In this document: positions 1-5,710 of the stretch, in pieces
How positions within the stretch are numbered: position 1 is the first letter of the stretch
How the letters are laid out: every line of letters starts with the position of its first letter
DNA from: Desulfobacterales bacterium
GTDB lineage: Bacteria > Desulfobacterota > Desulfobacteria > Desulfobacterales > UBA11574
Assembly: GCA_012974475.1 (NCBI GenBank)
Contig: JAAXQD010000212.1
Location: 1-5,777 of the forward strand
Direction: 5' to 3'
Length of the DNA stretch: 5,777 bases
Program-made: the position numbers and the translations under genes
Notes under the pieces: generated by a model
What the model saw: only the letters and a program-made list of their open reading frames with translations
What the model was told of the DNA's origin: nothing
The model's database searches: none

Positions 1-783
1 CATATGGCCTTAAAGCTTTCAAAAGGACGCGATTCTTTGGAAGAAAAGATTGCCCAGGCAACGCTTGAACTTTCCGAAGCCAACCAAGAGCTGAAAACCC
101 TGGATCAACTAAAGTCCGATTTTCTGGCCAACATGTCCCATGAACTCCGATCTCCGTTAACGGTGATACGGGGAGGAATCGACTACCTCAATCGAAAGAT
201 TACAATAGAAGACAATCGAAATTACCTTGAAATCATTGACAAAAACCTGACCCGGCTTATACACCTGGTCTCCGATATGTTCGATTTCACCAAGATCGAA
301 GCCAAAAAGATTGATTGGTCTTTTGAGCATGAAAACTTGGCCCTATTGATTTATGAAGTGACAGAAATCATAAACCCCTTGGCCATTGAGAAAAAAATTG
401 ACCTTATCTATGAAAATCCCGGTGATATTATTGTAGAGTTTGATCTGGAACGTATCGAACAGGTCCTGGTGAATCTCATTGAAAATGCCATTAAATTTTC
501 TGATCACAAAACAAAAATACGAATAAATGTTCAACAAGATCCGGAATCGGTGACCGTTTCAATCAAAGATCAGGGAATCGGTATCCCGGAAAAAAATCTC
601 GATACCATTTTTGATAAATTCTCAACCGTTCCGTCCGGAAGAAACGGAAAAACTGAAGGGACAGGTCTGGGGCTTGCCATTTGCAAAGCAATTGTCGAGG
701 CTCACGGCGGCAAGATATGGGCGGAAAGTATAAGCGGTGTGTCAAGCACGTTTTATTTCACGCTTCCGAAAAAGAGACCATAG
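1..783 (+). CDS. Sensor histidine kinase, C-terminal part (5' end outside window)
   Basis: This is the transmitter half of a two-component sensor kinase, which autophosphorylates on a histidine and passes the phosphate to a response regulator. Residues are counted from the ATG at base 4. A charged helix (about 10-40) leads into a HisKA domain with the H-box SHELRSP (phospho-accepting His46). A HATPase_c domain follows, with the N-box NLIENAIKF (Asn161), G1 box DQGIGIP (189-195), F-box FDKF (203-206) and G2 box GTGLGLA (219-225). All catalytic motifs look intact. The frame is open to base 1, the ATG at 4 has no visible ribosome binding site, and the first residues (HMALKLS) resemble the end of a HAMP domain. 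The real start is therefore probably upstream, with sensor and membrane segments missing from view. No receiver domain and no response regulator gene are visible, so partner and stimulus are unknown. The kinase assignment is secure. Confidence 0.93.
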   Translation, partial: HMALKLSKGRDSLEEKIAQATLELSEANQELKTLDQLKSDFLANMSHELRSPLTVIRGGIDYLNRKITIEDNRNYLEIIDKNLTRLIHLVSDMFDFTKIEAKKIDWSFEHENLALLIYEVTEIINPLAIEKKIDLIYENPGDIIVEFDLERIEQVLVNLIENAIKFSDHKTKIRINVQQDPESVTVSIKDQGIGIPEKNLDTIFDKFSTVPSGRNGKTEGTGLGLAICKAIVEAHGGKIWAESISGVSSTFYFTLPKKRP

Positions 784-833
784 ATGAACTTTTCTAGCGT
801 ATGCAACGAAAAATCATTAGTGGAGGATGATAG

Positions 834-1292
834 ATGATAATAAAAAAAGATTGGAAGACGACGTTTGTGCTGATTCTTTTGATTGTTTTGTTGGGTGGTT
901 ACTATGAAAAACTGGGCGTTGAAGCTCGAACAATGGTATTGCCGTTGGCAATTTTTATTGCCGCAGGAATTATAATTGCCCGTTTAAAAAAACTCGAATA
1001 TGAAACACGTACGGCCAAAGTAAATACAAAAGAAGTGATCGTTCAAAATGTCAATGTTATCGACAGCCATGGGAAACAACGCGTTGCTATTTCAACAGCC
1101 GCCGATACCGCCCTGATGAGTTTTTTTGATGAGCAAGACATTCCTCGTGCGACTTTTGATGTATTGAACACCGGACCGATTCTGAAACTTGTGGGAAACA
1201 AAGGAAGTGTTTCGATCGCATTTGATGAAGAAGGTCGTCCGAATTTAACGTTAAAAGATGATATGGACAAAAATATCTGGTCAGCCATATAA
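834..1292 (+). CDS. Small inner-membrane protein with two N-terminal helices and a repeat-rich soluble tail, function unknown
   Basis: I do not recognise a named family for this 152-residue protein. It starts with a lysine-containing segment (MIIKKDWK), then a hydrophobic helix at about 9-24, a short loop and a second helix at about 33-50 that ends in RLKK. By the positive-inside rule, both ends should lie in the cytoplasm with a hairpin in the membrane. The tail (about 65-152) shows repeated strand-like units: Asp, turn with Gly or Asp, Arg, then alternating hydrophobics (VIDSHGKQRVAIS at 75-87; FFDEQDIPRATFDV at 97-110; FDEEGRPNLTL at 130-140). This suggests a small all-beta repeat domain. 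A GGAGG (822-826) seven bases before the ATG fixes the start. The gene begins 50 bases after the kinase stop and probably shares its transcript. A role in membrane sensing beside the kinase is only inference. Confidence 0.8.
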   Translation: MIIKKDWKTTFVLILLIVLLGGYYEKLGVEARTMVLPLAIFIAAGIIIARLKKLEYETRTAKVNTKEVIVQNVNVIDSHGKQRVAISTAADTALMSFFDEQDIPRATFDVLNTGPILKLVGNKGSVSIAFDEEGRPNLTLKDDMDKNIWSAI

Positions 1293-1343
1293 AAACAAAA
1301 TCTAATAGGAAAAATTGCTGGAGAGAAACTAAGGAGAGACATT

Positions 1344-1883
1344 ATGGATATGGAAATATTTGAGACGATGAAGGCACCGGAACTGAGGAAATATCTGAAA
1401 TTTCTTCTCTGGCACTACCGGGTCGTTGATGCATTCTGGTTTATCTATTTAACCGAACAGTTCGGCCAGGAAACCGCCGAAAATCTCAACGAAAAAGTGT
1501 GGGACCGCGTCTCGGCAATGGCTGCAAAAGACCTTGTCACCCGATTTCAAATTCGAGAAAAAGGACTCAAGGGCTTTGTCAAAGCCCAGAAACTTTTCCC
1601 CTGGTGTATCCTGGTGGGATACCGGATTAAAGAATCCGACAATGAAGTGATGATTTCCGTGCCCTCCTGCCCGACCCAGGAAGCCAGAATCAAGCGAGGT
1701 TTGGGTGAATATGTGTGTAAGGAAATGCACCGCAAAGAATTTAACAGTTTTGCCCAGGTGATTGATGATCGCATAAGGGTTGAGTGTCTTTTCGCGCCGC
1801 CGGACCCGCATCCCGAAGACATGTTCTGCAAGTGGCGTTTCTATTTGGAACCGAATCCATCATCATCCGACACATCAAAATAG
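1344..1883 (+). CDS. DUF6125-like protein, related to the L-2-amino-thiazoline-4-carboxylate hydrolase family
   Basis: This soluble 179-residue protein has no signal peptide or membrane segment. From memory of the family pattern it resembles DUF6125, seen in deltaproteobacteria and sometimes grouped with L-2-amino-thiazoline-4-carboxylate hydrolases. An N-terminal helical part contains HYRVVDAFWF (24-33) and EKVWDRVSAMAAKDLV (50-65). A C-terminal part has SCPTQEAR (108-115), GLGEYVCKEMH (119-129) and VECLFAPPDPHPEDMFCKWRF (146-166, discontinuous family signature). Cysteines at 88, 109, 125, 148 and 162, with His129 and His156, could form a thiol or metal site, but no reaction can be assigned from the sequence. 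An AAGGAG (1331-1336) seven bases before the ATG supports this start; Met3 is a possible alternative. It lies 51 bases after the small membrane protein gene and 66 before the CMD-like gene. Coding status is very likely; the family name is moderately sure and the function unknown. Confidence 0.8.
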   Translation: MDMEIFETMKAPELRKYLKFLLWHYRVVDAFWFIYLTEQFGQETAENLNEKVWDRVSAMAAKDLVTRFQIREKGLKGFVKAQKLFPWCILVGYRIKESDNEVMISVPSCPTQEARIKRGLGEYVCKEMHRKEFNSFAQVIDDRIRVECLFAPPDPHPEDMFCKWRFYLEPNPSSSDTSK

Positions 1884-1894
1884 TTAAATATCAA

Positions 1895-1925
1895 TTGGTT
1901 ATAAAGGTTATGCATTTAATATAAA
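1895..1925 (+). promoter_or_regulatory. Possible sigma70 promoter before the CMD-like gene
   Basis: The A/T-rich gap between the two genes contains TTGGTT (1895-1900) and, 19 bases later, TATAAA (1920-1925). An alternative -10 is TAATAT at 1917-1922, with a 16-base spacer. Neither pairing is ideal, and A/T-rich gaps produce such matches by chance. If real, it would let the CMD-like gene be expressed separately from the three genes upstream. Confidence 0.25.
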
Positions 1926-1949
1926 TCTGATTCAGACAAAGGAGGACCG

Positions 1950-2273
1950 ATGTATTTTCCCAAGCCATATGAAAACTTTTCAGAAAAATTTCCGAAAGTC
2001 TTAGAACATTATCAACAATTGGGCAAGTCATGCCGGGAAGAGGGCCCTTTAGATGAAAAATGCCAGGACCTCATCAAGCTCGGTATCGCCATCGGCGCAA
2101 ATTCCAGAGGCGCAGTTATGTCCTCAACAAGAAAAGCGCTGGCATCAGGTGCCACACCGGATGAGATCAGCCATTCAGTTTTATTGTCCTTAACCACCAC
2201 CGGATTTCCAAACATGATTGCCGCCATGGGATGGGCGAATGAAGTTCTTGAAAAATATCCTCAGGAAAAATAG
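1950..2273 (+). CDS. Carboxymuconolactone decarboxylase (CMD/AhpD-like) family protein, catalytic residues apparently substituted
   Basis: This 107-residue protein has the size and helical pattern of a single CMD domain. Recognisable family segments are GPLDEKCQDLIKLGIAIGA (32-50), TRKALASGATPDEISHSVLLSLTT (60-83) and a GFPNMIAAMGWANEVL tail (85-100). CMD domains occur in decarboxylases and in AhpD-type thiol-disulfide proteins. AhpD-type members carry a CxxC plus His just before the 'RKAL..GAT' stretch. Here that place reads NSRGAVMSST (51-60), so the aligned positions are Ser, Ala and Ser. Cys28 and Cys38 lie elsewhere and are ten residues apart. AhpD-type redox chemistry therefore seems unlikely, and a non-redox or binding role is possible. 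The start is fixed by a strong AAAGGAGG (1938-1945) four bases before the ATG. It is the last gene of the left block and converges with the Crp/Fnr regulator gene. Confidence 0.85.
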   Translation: MYFPKPYENFSEKFPKVLEHYQQLGKSCREEGPLDEKCQDLIKLGIAIGANSRGAVMSSTRKALASGATPDEISHSVLLSLTTTGFPNMIAAMGWANEVLEKYPQEK

Positions 2274-2295
2274 GGGCTGACATTTGTTAGAAAAG

Positions 2296-2323
2296 GTTTT
2301 GCCATGAAAACGGCACGCAAAAC
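2296..2323. repeat. Weak inverted repeat in the convergent gap
   Basis: GTTTTGC (2296-2302) and GCAAAAC (2317-2323) form a 7-bp stem around a 14-base loop, 22 bases after the CMD-like stop codon. It lies between converging genes, where a bidirectional terminator would be expected. The stem is A/T-rich and no T-run follows on either strand, so it is not a convincing intrinsic terminator. The rest of the 117-base gap (2274-2390) shows no clear signal. Confidence 0.25.
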
Positions 2324-2390
2324 TTGACCAAAACTCGATTCCGAGATAAAACGACGTATTTTTAGCCTGGGGAAGCATAAAACAGACTTT

Positions 2391-3077
2391 TTACTGTAAT
2401 TTGCCGTATTCGGCCAGATCTTCCATCCCGCTGAAATCTAAAATTTTTATTTCCCGGCCCCTAGCCTCGATGAGATGCTGCTTGTTCATTTTCCCTATAA
2501 TTCGTGACAGGGTTTCAGGGATGGTACCCAGAAGGCTGGCAAGCTGACCTTTTGAAATATTTAAGGTCACAGAATCGAGTCGCTCCTGTTCCTCTGTCAG
2601 ATACAGAAGATATGAAGCCAGCCTTCCCGGAACCTCTTTTAACGAAAGATTTTCTATCTGAACTGTAAACTGGCGCAGACGCATGGAAAGCACGGCAAGC
2701 ATATTCAGTGCAAGAGAAGGGTTACTGGATATGAGGCCCACAAAAGCTGTCCGTGGAAAAAACAGAAGGTGGCTTTTGAGGAGGGTCTGGGCACTGGCCG
2801 GAAATTTCCGCCCGGAAAATACCGGAACTTCACCAAAGGGATTCCCGGGGCCGTAAATATGAAGAATATGTTCTTTGCCTTCGAACGAGACTTTATAGAT
2901 TTTCACTTCGCCGTCTGCAACGATATAGAACCCGTTACAATCATCTCCATCTAAAAAAATTGTCTTGCCTTTATCATAAAACTTGTCCACGGCAATCTGT
3001 CTAACTTGGTTCAACTGATCTTCGGCCAGGCCGTTGAAAAGGGGCGCTTCTGCGATGATATGGAGAATTTTTTTCAT
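2391..3077 (-). CDS. hcpR: Crp/Fnr-family transcriptional regulator, HcpR-like (nitrosative stress)
   Basis: This 228-residue DNA-binding protein has Crp/Fnr architecture. An N-terminal cyclic-nucleotide-binding-type beta roll (about 13-125) contains FYIVADGEVKIYK (50-62) and GEVPVFSGRKFPASAQ (82-97). A dimerisation helix follows (about 118-145), then a winged helix-turn-helix (about 150-215) with ISKGQLASLLGTIPETLSRIIGKM (174-197, described by its parts). The recognition helix keeps Glu188, Ser191 and Arg192, matching the E..SR contacts of FNR, which reads TTGA half sites. Only one cysteine (Cys47) is present, so it cannot bind an FNR-type Fe-S cluster. HcpR proteins from Desulfovibrio and Porphyromonas are reported to respond to NO, the latter through heme. 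Divergence from hcp and a matching palindrome between the genes support the HcpR name. An AGAGGA site precedes the ATG. The family is certain; the orthology is inferred from context. Confidence 0.88.
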   Translation of the reverse strand: MKKILHIIAEAPLFNGLAEDQLNQVRQIAVDKFYDKGKTIFLDGDDCNGFYIVADGEVKIYKVSFEGKEHILHIYGPGNPFGEVPVFSGRKFPASAQTLLKSHLLFFPRTAFVGLISSNPSLALNMLAVLSMRLRQFTVQIENLSLKEVPGRLASYLLYLTEEQERLDSVTLNISKGQLASLLGTIPETLSRIIGKMNKQHLIEARGREIKILDFSGMEDLAEYGKLQ

Positions 3078-3099
3078 AATTTCCTCTTTTTATTAAAAA

Positions 3100-3127
3100 A
3101 TTATCATTTTTTTTTGACTTAAGTCAA
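3100..3127 (-). promoter_or_regulatory. Predicted hcpR promoter
   Basis: Read on the minus strand, TTGACT (3127-3122) is a 5/6 match to a -35 box and GATAAT (3105-3100) a 5/6 match to a -10 box, separated by 16 bases that include an A-tract. Transcription would start near 3093, giving a leader of about 15 bases that carries the GAGG ribosome binding site (3086-3083). The -35 lies inside the palindromic operator, so a bound regulator should block its own promoter. Confidence 0.55.
3114..3127. promoter_or_regulatory. Palindromic Crp/Fnr-type operator, probable HcpR site
   Basis: TTGACTTAAGTCAA is a perfect 14-bp palindrome with the 5-4-5 layout of Crp/Fnr sites (TTGAC, four bases, GTCAA). It differs from the FNR consensus TTGAT-N4-ATCAA by one base per half, and it resembles the TTGAC-type motif that I recall being proposed for HcpR in sulfate reducers. 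Its centre (3120.5) lies 41.5 bases before the start predicted for hcp at 3162, the standard class II activator position. It also covers the -35 of the hcpR promoter. Confidence 0.75.
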
Positions 3128-3149
3128 GGCATTGGGCGCGTTTGTAATA

Positions 3150-3162
3150 TATGATGCGTATC
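3150..3162 (+). promoter_or_regulatory. Predicted hcp -10 box and start point
   Basis: TATGAT (3150-3155) is a 5/6 match to the -10 consensus, with a start expected near 3162. There is no -35 box at the right distance: the palindrome occupies that zone instead, as in activator-dependent promoters. The resulting leader would be about 104 bases. TAATAT at 3145-3150 is an alternative -10 that would move the operator centre to about -36.5. Confidence 0.5.
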
Positions 3163-3265
3163 AAAGGTAAGGGAACGATTTACACATCCATCGAAACCGA
3201 AATCATAAAAGACCATCAACGCGTCCGACAACAGACGGGCGCAATCAACAGAAAGGAGGACCACC

Positions 3266-4891
3266 ATGTTTTGTTTTCAATGTGAACAGACGTCAAAAGG
3301 CGAAGGGTGTACAAAGATCGGCGTATGCGGTAAAAAACCGGAGGTTGCAGCACTGCAGGATCTTTTGATGTATGCGGTCAAAGGATTGTCCCTGGTGGCC
3401 GTTGCCGGTCGTAAAGCAGGGATCCGCGACCCAGAAATCGACCATTTTGCTTGCGAAGCGATTTTTTCAACGTTGACAAATGTCGATTTTGACCCCAGTC
3501 GCTTTGCCGAACTGATTCATCAAACCGTTAAATTTAGAGATGAACTCAAGGCAAAGGTAACGGCAGCCGGCGAGGCCGGTTTTCCGGAAGGTCCTGCCAA
3601 CTTTACGCCGGGCTCAACTTTAACGGATCTTGTGGCCCAGGGAGAAACCGTCGGGGTGAAATCGGATCCTGACATTGATCCTGACATTCTTTCCCTCAGA
3701 GAGCTTTTGATTTATGGCCTCAAAGGTGTCGCTGCATATGCGGACCATGCAAAGATTCTTGGAAAAACCGATGACAGGATTTTCGATTTTATCCACGAAG
3801 CCATGGCCGCCAGTTTGAACACGGATCTTGGCGCAGACGATCTTGTGGGCCTGGTTTTAAAATGCGGTGAGATCAATCTTGTTGCCATGGAAATTCTGGA
3901 TGCTGCAAACACGGGGACATACGGCCATCCGGTTCCGACATCGGTGCCTCTAGGTGCAATAAAAGGCAAGGCCATTCTAGTTTCAGGGCATGACTTAAAA
4001 GATCTGGAAGACATCCTGAAGCAGACCCAGGGAAAGGAAATCAACATTTATACACACGGCGAGATGCTCCCCTGCCATGGGTATCCTGAACTGAAAAAAT
4101 ACGATCACTTTTACGGGCATTACGGAACGGCCTGGCAAAATCAGGCCAAAGAATTCGACGCGTTTCCGGGTGCCATTCTAATGACCACCAACTGTATTCA
4201 GAAACCCAGAGATTCTTACAATGATAAAATTTTTACCACCGGCCTGGTGGGCTGGCCCGGCGTTGCGCACATTGCGGACAAGAATTTCGCGCCCGTGATC
4301 GAAAAAGCACTGGAATTGCCTGGATTTGCAGAAGATACAGAAGGTAAATCGGTCATGGTCGGATTTGCCAGAAATGCGGTCATGGGGGTTGCGGGTACGG
4401 TGATCGAAGCGGTCAAGAACAAAGCGATCCGTCATTTTTTCCTGGTGGCCGGATGCGACGGAGCCAAACCCGGACGGAATTATTATACGGAGTTTGTGGA
4501 AAAAGTGCCGGAAGACTGCGTGGTCCTGACCTTGGCCTGCGGCAAGTTCCGTTTCTTTGATCAGGATTTGGGGGATATCGGTGGAATTCCGAGACTGCTG
4601 GATGTCGGCCAGTGCAACGACGCCTATTCTGCCGTCCAGATTGCATTGGCGCTGGCCAATGCTTTTGAATGCGAGGTGAATGACCTTCCCCTGTCCATGG
4701 TTCTGTCCTGGTATGAGCAGAAAGCCTGTGCCATTCTGTTGAGCCTGCTTTATCTGGGCATCAAGGATATAAGACTCGGGCCGAGCCTGCCGGCGTTTAT
4801 TTCGCCGAACATTCTCAATGTTCTGGTGGAAAAATTCAATATTATGCCCATACAGACACCGGATGAAGATCTAAAAGCAATTTTAGGATAA
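3266..4891 (+). CDS. hcp: Hybrid cluster protein, class I (hydroxylamine / NO reductase)
   Basis: This cytoplasmic Fe-S protein reduces hydroxylamine to ammonia in vitro. In E. coli it acts as a high-affinity NO reductase and as a source of protein S-nitrosylation. The 541-residue length fits the family. The N-terminal cysteines Cys3, Cys6, Cys15 and Cys21 have C-x2-C-x8-C-x5-C spacing. This is the class I pattern of strict anaerobes, which binds [4Fe-4S], as opposed to the longer-spaced class II pattern of facultative bacteria. Hybrid-cluster ligands are all present by motif: His242 (SGHD), Glu266 (HGEM), Cys310 (TNCIQ), Cys397 (AGCDG, the persulfide position), Cys425 (LACGK), Cys450 (GQCND) and Glu484 (WYEQK). 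AAAGGAGG (3252-3259) six bases upstream fixes the start. No hcr reductase gene is visible, so the electron donor is unknown. Control by the divergent regulator is likely. Confidence 0.97.
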   Translation: MFCFQCEQTSKGEGCTKIGVCGKKPEVAALQDLLMYAVKGLSLVAVAGRKAGIRDPEIDHFACEAIFSTLTNVDFDPSRFAELIHQTVKFRDELKAKVTAAGEAGFPEGPANFTPGSTLTDLVAQGETVGVKSDPDIDPDILSLRELLIYGLKGVAAYADHAKILGKTDDRIFDFIHEAMAASLNTDLGADDLVGLVLKCGEINLVAMEILDAANTGTYGHPVPTSVPLGAIKGKAILVSGHDLKDLEDILKQTQGKEINIYTHGEMLPCHGYPELKKYDHFYGHYGTAWQNQAKEFDAFPGAILMTTNCIQKPRDSYNDKIFTTGLVGWPGVAHIADKNFAPVIEKALELPGFAEDTEGKSVMVGFARNAVMGVAGTVIEAVKNKAIRHFFLVAGCDGAKPGRNYYTEFVEKVPEDCVVLTLACGKFRFFDQDLGDIGGIPRLLDVGQCNDAYSAVQIALALANAFECEVNDLPLSMVLSWYEQKACAILLSLLYLGIKDIRLGPSLPAFISPNILNVLVEKFNIMPIQTPDEDLKAILG

Positions 4892-4900
4892 TTCTTTCTC

Positions 4901-4945
4901 GACAGGATTCACACGATGATTAGAATATGTCTTGTGAATCCTGTC
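4901..4945. repeat. Perfect 13-bp inverted repeat between hcp and the HD gene
   Basis: GACAGGATTCACA (4901-4913) and its exact reverse complement TGTGAATCCTGTC (4933-4945) flank a 19-base loop. The stem is stable, but AAAAG follows it and no T-run is present on either strand, so it is not a standard intrinsic terminator. It could stabilise the hcp message, act as a processing site, or be a copy of a dispersed repeat. From memory, AATCCTGTGAATCCTGTC-like strings recur between genes in deltaproteobacteria and other environmental genomes; I cannot check this here. Confidence 0.8.
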
Positions 4946-4978
4946 AAAAGAACGCCTTAATCAGAGGAGGATAAAAGA

Positions 4979-5707
4979 ATGAAATGCCCGGGACAGGACA
5001 GCCGATACTGGAAACCAGGTGCCATTTTTGAGGAAAAATGTCCGGAATGCGGTCGTTTGGTTGAGTTTTTCAAAGACGATACCACCCGGAAGTGCCCCAA
5101 ATGCGAGCATAAGTTTGCCAACCCCAAAATGGATTTCGGGTGTGCATCATACTGTCAGTATGCAAAAGAGTGCATCGGAGATCTGCCGCCGGAACTTTTG
5201 GCCCAGAAAGAAGACCTTTTAAAGGATCGTATCGCCATAGAGATGAAGCGGTATTTTAAAAGTGATTTCAAACGGATCGGCCATGCAACCCGGGTGGCGC
5301 GGTATGCTGAACGGATCGGTAGAAATGAACGGGGCAACCTGGCGGTGGTACTGGCGGCAGCGTATCTGCATGACATCGGCATCCACGAAGCGGAAAAAAA
5401 GTATAACAGTACGGCTGCAACATACCAGGAGCAGGAAGGACCGCCCATTGCCAGATCCATTATGATCAAGCTGGGCGCAAAAGAAGAATTGATCGAAGAG
5501 GTCTGTGATATCATCGGGCATCACCATCATCCCCTGCCCGAGGAAACGCTGAATTTCAAGGTGCTGTACGATGCGGACCTCATTACCAACCTTGAAGAAA
5601 AACACAAAGAAAATCCAATAGACAATGACCGGCTGATCAGCATCATCGAAAAGTCGTTTTTAACGGATAGCGGCCGTGAAGAAGCAAAGAAAACGTTGTT
5701 AAGTTAA
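4979..5707 (+). CDS. HD-domain phosphohydrolase with N-terminal cysteine-rich zinc-ribbon-like region
   Basis: This soluble 242-residue protein has two parts. The first 65 residues carry a zinc-ribbon-like pair of knuckles, CPECG (Cys21, Cys24) and CPKC (Cys39, Cys42). Further cysteines are Cys3 and C-x3-C-x5-C (Cys55, Cys59, Cys65), enough for a second metal or Fe-S site. Residues about 85-225 form an HD domain with His102 (GHATRVARYAERI), the HD pair His131-Asp132 (AAYLHDIGI), IIGHHHHP (His181-184) and a distal Asp (LYDADLITNLEE, Asp198/Asp200). HD domains are metal-dependent phosphohydrolases, often acting on nucleotides; the substrate is not evident here. GAGGAGG (4964-4970) eight bases before the ATG sets the start. 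The gene lies 87 bases after hcp on the same strand and probably shares its promoter. A link to nitrosative stress is inferred from position only. Confidence 0.88.
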   Translation: MKCPGQDSRYWKPGAIFEEKCPECGRLVEFFKDDTTRKCPKCEHKFANPKMDFGCASYCQYAKECIGDLPPELLAQKEDLLKDRIAIEMKRYFKSDFKRIGHATRVARYAERIGRNERGNLAVVLAAAYLHDIGIHEAEKKYNSTAATYQEQEGPPIARSIMIKLGAKEELIEEVCDIIGHHHHPLPEETLNFKVLYDADLITNLEEKHKENPIDNDRLISIIEKSFLTDSGREEAKKTLLS

Positions 5708-5710
5708 ATC

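Noticed and set aside
1449..1811. 120-codon open frame on the minus strand inside the DUF6125-like gene
   Set aside because: It lies wholly opposite a gene with a good ribosome binding site and family motifs; its translation resembles no protein I recognise.
2324..2338. TTGACC in the convergent gap as a second HcpR half site
   Set aside because: No GTCAA partner lies at four-base spacing, and the position between converging gene ends is unsuited to promoter control.
2334..2363. CTCG-ATTC-CGAG hairpin followed by TTTTT as a terminator
   Set aside because: The stem is only 4 bp and the T-run begins more than ten bases after it.
3221..3238. CGTC / GACG inverted repeat in the hcp leader as a riboswitch or attenuator
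   Set aside because: A single 4-bp stem with no T-run or alternative pairing; it is too weak to support a regulatory RNA.
4901..4945. The 13-bp inverted repeat as a Crp-type operator (TGTGA / TCACA)
   Set aside because: The half sites face the wrong way and are 19 bases apart, unlike the TGTGA-N6-TCACA layout.
5219..5605. 128-codon open frame on the minus strand opposite the HD domain
   Set aside because: It is an antisense shadow of the conserved HD motifs, with no recognisable protein features.
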